NCBI RefSeq assembly: GCF_025506275.1
Contig: NZ_QYCP01000075.1
Span: forward strand, 1-64,000
DNA length: 64,000 nucleotides
Origin: Brevibacterium permense
GTDB taxonomy: Bacteria; Actinomycetota; Actinomycetes; Actinomycetales; Brevibacteriaceae
Direction of reading: 5' to 3'
The translations under genes and the position numbers were made by a program. Of this stretch, positions 58,605-64,000 are shown piece by piece; the stretch's first letter is position 1, and each line of letters opens with the position of its first letter. The notes under the pieces were generated by a model that did no database searches, had not been told where the DNA came from, and was given only the letters and a program-made list of their open reading frames with translations.

Positions 58605-60062
58605 ATGACTGATTTCCTGGGAACCGACTGGCACGAGAAGATCTTCACAGGCACCTGGACCGCAGGCTCCGGCGAGACCTACGACGTCATCGAACCGGCC
58701 ACGGGTGAGACCCTCGGCCGCCTCGGCGCCGCCAGCGCCGACGACGTCACCGCCGCCGCCACGCGAGCCGCATCTGCACAGAAGGAATGGGCGAGGACCA
58801 CTCCGGCCGAAAGGGCCGCAGTGCTGCGCCGTGCCGGTGCCCTGTGGGCCGAACACGCCGATGAGCTCGCCGGATGGATCATCCGCGAAGCCGGCTCCAT
58901 CCCGCCGAAGGCCGCACTCGAACTCTCCTCGGCCGAAGCCATCTGCTTCGAATCCTCCGCCCTGCCCAGCCACCCAAAGGGGCAGGTGCTCACCTCGAAC
59001 GAACCCCGCTGGTCCTTCGCCCGCCGAGTGCCCGCCGGAGTCGTCTCCGTCATCGCCCCGTTCAACTTCCCCCTCATCCTCGCCATGCGCTCCGTCGCCC
59101 CGGCCCTGGCCCTGGGCAACGCGGTCCTGCTCAAGCCGGACCCCCGCACCGCCGTGTGCGCCGGAGTGGCGATCGCGAAGGTCTTCGCCGAGGCGGGACT
59201 GCCCGAAGGACTGCTCCAGGTCCTGCCGGGCGGCCTCGACGCCGGTGAAGCCGTCGTCGCCGCACCCGAGGTCTCCGTCATCTCGTTCACCGGCTCCACG
59301 GCGGCCGGACGCAAGGTCGGCGAAGCCGCCGGTCGCCTCCTCAAACGCTGCCACCTCGAACTCGGTGGAAACAATGCGCTCGTAGTCCTTCACGGAGCCG
59401 AGGTCGGTCCGGCCACCTCGGCGGGGGCCTTCGGATCGTGGATGCACCAAGGCCAGATCTGCATGACCACAGGCCGCCACCTCGTCCACGAATCCATCTA
59501 CGACGAATACGTCGAACAGCTGGCCGAACGCGCCCGCAATCTGCCGGTCGGCAACCCCGCCACCGAGGAGGTTGCGATCGGACCGATCATCGACGAGAAG
59601 CAGCGCACCCACGTCCGCGACATCCTCGACAAAGCCACCGCCGACGGTGCCACACTCGTCGCCGGAGGACCGGGCGAAGGCGCCTTCGTCCCGCCCACAG
59701 TGCTCACGGATCTCAGCCCTTCGAACCCTGTCTGGGCGCAGGAGATCTTCGGACCCGTCGCCCCGGTGGCCCGATTCTCCACCCTCGACGAAGCCGCCGA
59801 GATGGTCAACGCCAGCGAATACGGACTCTCCTTGGGCATCCTCGGCGATGTGGGCATGGCCATGGACCTGGCCGACCTCGTCGACACCGGGAAGGTCCAC
59901 ATCAACGAACAGACCGTCTCCGATGAGGCCAACGTCCCCTTCGGCGGAATGAAGGACTCCGGCAACGGATCCCGTTTCGGAGGCGCCGAGGCCAATATCG
60001 AAGCCTTCACCGAAACCCAATGGGTGACGATGCGCTCATCCATCGCGCCCTACCCGTTCTGA
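58605..60062 (+). CDS. Aromatic-type aldehyde dehydrogenase (benzaldehyde/vanillin dehydrogenase-like)
   Basis: 485 residues. ALDH motifs: VISVIAPFNFPL-like cofactor entry (VVSVIAPFNFPLILAMRSVAP), LELGGNNALVVL with the general-base Glu and MHQGQICMTTGRHLV with the nucleophile Cys. The subfamily pattern resembles benzaldehyde and vanillin dehydrogenases, which oxidise aromatic aldehydes to acids with NAD(P). An AGTGAGGA ribosome-binding site precedes the ATG. The aromatic-acid transporter follows after 28 bp. Its products would feed the pob/pca operon. Confidence 0.88.
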   Translation: MTDFLGTDWHEKIFTGTWTAGSGETYDVIEPATGETLGRLGAASADDVTAAATRAASAQKEWARTTPAERAAVLRRAGALWAEHADELAGWIIREAGSIPPKAALELSSAEAICFESSALPSHPKGQVLTSNEPRWSFARRVPAGVVSVIAPFNFPLILAMRSVAPALALGNAVLLKPDPRTAVCAGVAIAKVFAEAGLPEGLLQVLPGGLDAGEAVVAAPEVSVISFTGSTAAGRKVGEAAGRLLKRCHLELGGNNALVVLHGAEVGPATSAGAFGSWMHQGQICMTTGRHLVHESIYDEYVEQLAERARNLPVGNPATEEVAIGPIIDEKQRTHVRDILDKATADGATLVAGGPGEGAFVPPTVLTDLSPSNPVWAQEIFGPVAPVARFSTLDEAAEMVNASEYGLSLGILGDVGMAMDLADLVDTGKVHINEQTVSDEANVPFGGMKDSGNGSRFGGAEANIEAFTETQWVTMRSSIAPYPF

Positions 60063-60090
60063 CCCGCACGACAACACCCCGGAGACACCG

Positions 60091-61377
60091 ATGTCCGCAA
60101 CCACCCCGTCCGCATCCATGACCAGTACCGCCCCTGCGGGTCGCTGGCCGGCCGTCCTGTGCTGGCTGGCCGTCGCCTTGGAGGGCTTCGACCTCGTCGT
60201 CCTCGGTGCGGTCATCCCCGAGCTGCTGGCCACCGAGGCCCTCGGATTCACCCCCGAGGCGGCCACGATGGTGGCCACGCTCAGCCTCGTCGGCGTCGGC
60301 CTCGGTGCCGTGGCCGTCGGACCGGTCGTCGACCGCATCGGACGCCGATGGACGATCATCGCCTGCGTCATCGGCTTCAGCGTCTTCACCCTGCTCGTCG
60401 CCTTCGCCCCGAGCGTCGCACTGTTCACGACGTTCCGGTTCATCGCCGGACTCTTCCTCGGCGCCGTGATGCCCAGCTGCCTTGCCTACATCGGCGAATA
60501 CACGAAGGCCGGCAACACCGCCAAGGCGACGACGCTGACGATGACCGGCTACCACGCCGGGGCCGTCGCGATCTCGCTGCTCGCCGTTGCGTATTCCCAC
60601 AACTGGCATCTGCTCTTCCTCGCCGGCGGAATCGCCGGCCTGGTCATGGTTCCCCTCCTGGTCTGGAAGCTGCCCGAATCCCAGGCGTTCCTCGCAACTC
60701 AGGAGGCGAAGCGGAACCCGGCGGCCGCCTCGGCGCAGACCCGCGAAACCGAGGCGAATGATCCCACCGGCACCGTGGATGCGACGGCGAAGACGGGGAT
60801 GGCAGGTCTCTTCGAGGGCAAGCTGGCACTGGTGACCATCGGCGTGTGGGCGGCGAGCTTCATGGGGCTCCTGCTGGTCTACGGGCTCAACACCTGGCTG
60901 CCGAAGATCATGGCCGACGCCGGCTACGAGGTCTCGGACTCCCTCGTCATGCTCTTCGTCATGAACATCGGCGCCGTCGTCGGACTCGTCCTCGCCGGCT
61001 GGCTGGCCGACAAGCACGGGACGAAGAAGATCGTGCTCATGTGGTTCGTCCTCGCTGCGATCTTCCTCGCCGCACTGTCGATCCCGATGACAAGCCAGGT
61101 CCTGCTCAACATCGCCGTGTTCATCACCGGAGTCTTCGTCTTCTCCGCCCAGGTACTCGTCTACGCCTTCGTCTCTGCGATCTACCCGGCTCAGGCCCGC
61201 GGCACCGCACTCGGCATGGCCTCGGGCATCGGGCGCATCGGCGCCATCGTCGGCCCCTTCATCACCGGCACCCTGGTCACCGCCGGGATCGCCTATCCGT
61301 GGGGCTTCTACCTCTTCGCGGTCGTCGCGATCCTCGGGTTCGCGTCGATGGTCATCGTGCCCAGGGCGGTGAAGTGA
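60091..61377 (+). CDS. MFS aromatic acid:H+ symporter (AAHS family)
   Basis: 428 residues, 12 helices. Helix 1 has ALEGFDLVVLGAVIPELL, with the Gly-Phe-Asp of AAHS transporters such as PcaK and BenK, followed by the DRIGRRWTI loop and LFLGAVMPSCLAYIGEY in helix 4. A charged cytosolic loop of about 40 residues lies between helices 6 and 7. It probably imports benzoate, 4-hydroxybenzoate or protocatechuate with protons. It is co-transcribed with the aldehyde dehydrogenase. Confidence 0.88.
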   Translation: MSATTPSASMTSTAPAGRWPAVLCWLAVALEGFDLVVLGAVIPELLATEALGFTPEAATMVATLSLVGVGLGAVAVGPVVDRIGRRWTIIACVIGFSVFTLLVAFAPSVALFTTFRFIAGLFLGAVMPSCLAYIGEYTKAGNTAKATTLTMTGYHAGAVAISLLAVAYSHNWHLLFLAGGIAGLVMVPLLVWKLPESQAFLATQEAKRNPAAASAQTRETEANDPTGTVDATAKTGMAGLFEGKLALVTIGVWAASFMGLLLVYGLNTWLPKIMADAGYEVSDSLVMLFVMNIGAVVGLVLAGWLADKHGTKKIVLMWFVLAAIFLAALSIPMTSQVLLNIAVFITGVFVFSAQVLVYAFVSAIYPAQARGTALGMASGIGRIGAIVGPFITGTLVTAGIAYPWGFYLFAVVAILGFASMVIVPRAVK

Positions 61378-61412
61378 GGTCAGTGCCGCGCTGATGCCAG
61401 TACCTTGAGGGC

Positions 61413-62282
61413 ATGACTGAGCGGAACGCCGCCACGTTCGCTCGCGGCGGCACAAGCAAGGGTCTCTTCTTCGTCGAATCCGGACTGCCTCCGCTGGGCT
61501 CGGACAGTGACCATACGGCGTGGGACAGGCTGTTCGCCTCGGCGAGGGACGGGCTCGACCTGGACTACACCTTCGGTCAGGTCTCCGTCAGCGAGGCGGC
61601 TGTCGACTGCTCCGGCGACTGCGGAAATCTGTCGTCCTGGGTCGTTCCCTTCGCTCTGTCGGCCGGGCTGATCAGCGCCGCCGATGGGCGGCACGTTTTT
61701 CGCCTGTTCAACACGAACACTGAGAAACTCGTCGACGTGGGACTCACCATCAGTGACGGGCAGGCCGAATCTCCGGAGGAGACCGACGCAAACTCGCACG
61801 CGATGGGCATGCTCGCGGAGCTGCGCCGCAACGCCGCGGTCAGGATGGGACAGTGCAAGACGCCGGAGGAAGCCTCAGACGTCGTCTCGAAGGTCGCCGT
61901 CGCCACCGAACCGAAGCCCACTCGACTGCTCGACGGAACGACCCCGGCCACCGAGGGGGCCGATCTGCCCGTGCGGATGATCTCCATGGGGCAGACGTAC
62001 AAGGCCGTACCCGGGGCCGTCGGGCCGGAAATGCGGCTGGCTATCCCCTCTGGCGTGGTTACGGCCGGTGCCGTCTTCGATGCGGACACGGTGACGGCCA
62101 CCTCCCTCTTCCGCACGGCACGAGTGCTCATGCGGGGGCAGGTGGCCGTCACCGACTGGGTATCACCAACCGTTGTGGCGGCCGTTCTTCCCGGCGTTCT
62201 TGCCTCCGGGATGGTCGCCGTCGCGGCTGCCCCAGTGATTGCCGTTCTTGCCAGCGTTCTTCTCGCCGAGGTGGTCGCTTGA
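61413..62282 (+). CDS. Shortened PrpF-family protein (possibly decayed)
   Basis: 289 residues versus 350-390 in PrpF/methylaconitate isomerases. Conserved parts are kept in one frame: ARGGTSKGLFF, LDLDYTFGQVSV, VDCSGDCGNLSSWVVPFA, NTNTEKLV, VRMGQCKTPEEAS, RMISMGQTYKA and RTARVLMRG. The stretches normally between them (the GSPD...GG..S..SK block, the PG..G...P.G...G.LLPTG block, and an Ala-rich segment before IPSG) are missing, each without a frame change. The last 40 residues read antisense through the end of the convergent nuclease gene and are not PrpF-like, so the true stop has been lost. The second conserved Cys region is altered. Activity is doubtful. Confidence 0.6.
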   Translation: MTERNAATFARGGTSKGLFFVESGLPPLGSDSDHTAWDRLFASARDGLDLDYTFGQVSVSEAAVDCSGDCGNLSSWVVPFALSAGLISAADGRHVFRLFNTNTEKLVDVGLTISDGQAESPEETDANSHAMGMLAELRRNAAVRMGQCKTPEEASDVVSKVAVATEPKPTRLLDGTTPATEGADLPVRMISMGQTYKAVPGAVGPEMRLAIPSGVVTAGAVFDADTVTATSLFRTARVLMRGQVAVTDWVSPTVVAAVLPGVLASGMVAVAAAPVIAVLASVLLAEVVA

Positions 62283-64000
62283 TCCATCGGCGTCATCGGC
62301 CGCGTCCGCTCCGGCGTCATCGTCCCCGCCCTCATCCGAGGAGTCGAAGAGACCGACGACGACCGGATCGTGGTCGGAGGCACGGAACTGATCCGGTGCG
62401 TAGAGGTCGGAGATGTTGTAGTTGAAGCGGCTGTATTCGAGCGCCAGGGACTCGACCGAGTTGATGTTCCAGACATCGGCACCGGTGACCGAGTCGAAGG
62501 CCGTTGCATCCGTGCTGTCCGAGGCGTCGAGGGCGAGGACATGGTCGAGGCTGCCTGTGCGCGAACCGAAGACATACGTGGATTCGTCCGTCTTCTCCGC
62601 CGCTATGTCCTTGTATCCGGCCTCGTAGAAGACCTGCATCGGGTCCTCCTGAGTGTAGGAATTGAAATCGCCGAGGAGGTAGACCAGGTCGCTGTTCGTT
62701 GCCTCCTGTTGGTCATCGGCGAACCCGACGAGCGCTTCGGCCTGCTTCACGCGGTCGGCGTTCGACGCGCCCTGACCGTCACCGGAGTCTTCGTTGCCCG
62801 GACCTGACCCGGATCCCTTGGACTTGAAGTGGTTGGAGATCGTCACGAAGGTCTTGTCCCTTTCGATCTCACCGGTACCGTCCTTCGGGGCGAACGCCTG
62901 GGACAGGGGTTCGCGGGCATTGGAGAACGCATCCTGATCGTCAAGGATCGTGGATTCGTTCTGCGGGGCCACCTCGGTGGGTTGGTAGATCAGGGCCGTG
63001 CGGATGACATCCTCGTCGGACGGAACGGCGGCAGGGGAGTCGACGAAGTCCCATTTTTCGGTTCCGGCGGCCTCGTTGAGGCGCTTGACCAGGGTCGCCA
63101 GGGCATCGTCGCGGTCCTTGCCGAACGCGGCGGAATTCTCGATCTCCATGAGCGATACCACCGAGGCGTCGAGCTTGTTGATCGCGGTGACGATCTTCGT
63201 CTCCTGACGTTTGAGACTCTCCGCGTTTGCGGCACCGCGGGCATCGCAGCCGCCGCGGACGGTGATGTGGTTGCCCTCACGGTCGTCGTAGTACTGGCAG
63301 CCAGAGAGCTGGTCACCGGTGGTGGTGAAGTAGTTGAGGACGTTGAAGCTGGCGAGGCTGACCTGCCCGTTGACGGCCTCGGGAGTCTCGGTGCGAGTGT
63401 CGGTGAAAGTGGTCGGCTGCACAGCCTCGGCGTTGTCCCCGGTCAGACGGGTCGTCGGCTGGAATCGCCACTTCTCGTGATCGAAGCCGAGGACGACGGG
63501 GGAGGTGAAGTTCGCCTGCGCACCGACGCGGACCGGGTCCTCCTTGCTGAGGTAAGGCAGGGGGATGTCCGTATCGGCTTTGAGGAAGTTCACGGTGGCG
63601 CCGTCGTCGAGGACGACCTCACGGTCGAGGTTCTCGGCTTCCAGGGCCTTCGCCTCGGGGGTGCCGGGGCGGTGGACGTCGGTGGGTTGGTCGAGCGTGC
63701 CCTCACCGGTGGCAAGGACGACCTCGCCGTACGTGTTCGTGTTGTAGTTGTCGGCGACGGTCAGCGATTCGCTCGGCTGCAGGAGCATGCCTTCGAGGGA
63801 TTCGCGCTTCTCATCTCCTGCAGGAAAGGCGTCTTCGACGGGTTTGACCGCCTCGGCGGGTTCGTCGACCGTTTTGAGACCGGACGCGGTTACGGAGATC
63901 TGGGTCTGACCGTAGTGTTCGGATACGGTGCCGGTGACCTCGACGTGGTCATTGATGGTGATATCGGCGACGGTGTCGGGAGAGTAGACGAAGATTCCGT
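62163..64000 (-). CDS. Secreted ExeM/NucH-like endonuclease/exonuclease/phosphatase (5' partial)
   Basis: The frame is open to the window end, so the N-terminus and signal peptide lie outside. About 612 residues are visible. The first part is an OB-fold-like region (DITINDHVEVTGTVSEHYGQTQISVTASGL), then an EEP nuclease domain with SLASFNVLNYFTTTG, VVSLMEIENSAAFG with the metal Glu, VTISNHFKSKGSGSG, LLGDFNSYTQEDP and FRASDHDPVVVGLF with the catalytic Asp-His pair. The C-terminus is an acidic Asp-rich stretch followed by Gly/Asn/Lys/His-rich repeats (GEKNAGKNGNHWG, GGKNAGKNGRHNGW). It probably degrades extracellular DNA. No LPXTG signal is seen. Confidence 0.88.
   Translation of the reverse strand, partial: GIFVYSPDTVADITINDHVEVTGTVSEHYGQTQISVTASGLKTVDEPAEAVKPVEDAFPAGDEKRESLEGMLLQPSESLTVADNYNTNTYGEVVLATGEGTLDQPTDVHRPGTPEAKALEAENLDREVVLDDGATVNFLKADTDIPLPYLSKEDPVRVGAQANFTSPVVLGFDHEKWRFQPTTRLTGDNAEAVQPTTFTDTRTETPEAVNGQVSLASFNVLNYFTTTGDQLSGCQYYDDREGNHITVRGGCDARGAANAESLKRQETKIVTAINKLDASVVSLMEIENSAAFGKDRDDALATLVKRLNEAAGTEKWDFVDSPAAVPSDEDVIRTALIYQPTEVAPQNESTILDDQDAFSNAREPLSQAFAPKDGTGEIERDKTFVTISNHFKSKGSGSGPGNEDSGDGQGASNADRVKQAEALVGFADDQQEATNSDLVYLLGDFNSYTQEDPMQVFYEAGYKDIAAEKTDESTYVFGSRTGSLDHVLALDASDSTDATAFDSVTGADVWNINSVESLALEYSRFNYNISDLYAPDQFRASDHDPVVVGLFDSSDEGGDDDAGADAADDADGSSDHLGEKNAGKNGNHWGSRDGDHPGGKNAGKNGRHNGW

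Noticed and set aside
58431-60020. Long open frame (529 codons) on the minus strand opposite the aldehyde dehydrogenase
   Set aside because: It is the antisense shadow of a clear ALDH gene; its translation is Gly/Asp/Arg-rich without family motifs. Such frames are common in high-G+C DNA.

Overview
The window is high-G+C DNA from a Gram-positive actinobacterium. Gene content (protocatechuate operon with a fused pcaL, an LPXTG-type sorting signal, SipW-type secretion, actinobacterial tRNA and operator style) fits a Brevibacterium-like organism. That assignment is inference: no rRNA is present. There are no prophage, IS, integrase or CRISPR features. Genes are densely packed, with many 4-base stop/start overlaps.

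Region by region. 1-5.6 kb: the 3' part of a glutaryl-CoA-dehydrogenase-like gene, then a four-gene tetronate (four-carbon sugar acid) cassette of permease, DUF1537 kinase, PdxA2-type dehydrogenase and GntR regulator. The cassette is bracketed by a 49-bp direct repeat of the dehydrogenase 3' end and looks like a later insertion. 5.6-7.5 kb: a truncated amidohydrolase and an SDR. 7.5-11.1 kb: a heterodimeric ABC exporter with unusually complementary ATPase defects. 11.1-18.8 kb: mgtE, a regulator, a PEP-mutase-fold lyase, an acidic protein, patatin, SDR and acetyl-CoA synthetase. 18.9-19.25 kb: tRNA-Phe, -Asp and -Glu. 19.4-30.1 kb: a small zincin, YbaK, YigZ, an aminotransferase, an amidohydrolase, a ThDP enzyme, and a basic amino acid decarboxylase next to an atypical proline-racemase homologue. 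30.2-36.8 kb: an amino acid ABC importer, two MFS transporters and a lipoprotein cyclophilin.

36.9-42.3 kb holds the pobA-pcaH-pcaG-pcaB-pcaL operon (leftward), which converts 4-hydroxybenzoate to 3-oxoadipate. An IclR regulator, an aromatic-type aldehyde dehydrogenase and an aromatic acid transporter lie at 57.7-61.4 kb. A 17-bp sequence is identical upstream of pobA and upstream of the iclR gene, so the two loci probably form one regulon: aldehyde oxidation and acid uptake feeding ring hydroxylation and cleavage.

42.6-45.8 kb is the most unusual locus. It has three SipW-type exported proteins around a signal peptidase whose C-terminus carries a second secretion signal, a surface domain, a Gly/Pro/Asp spacer and an LPWTG sortase motif. 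Two tandem mini-hairpins precede the first start codon. 45.9-55 kb contains a decayed ComA-like gene, MmgE/PrpD with an iron-box-like site, a thiosulfate uptake pair (YeeE/TusA), macro-domain and VOC proteins, a two-component system and a multicopper oxidase broken by a stop codon. 55-64 kb holds an SDR, a DHFR-like protein, a small alarmone synthetase, the aromatic locus, a shortened PrpF homologue and the C-terminal part of a secreted nuclease.

Several genes are damaged: the amidohydrolase at 5.7 kb, the ComA-like gene, the multicopper oxidase and possibly prpF. Several gene ends carry long perfect inverted repeats that probably act as terminators.
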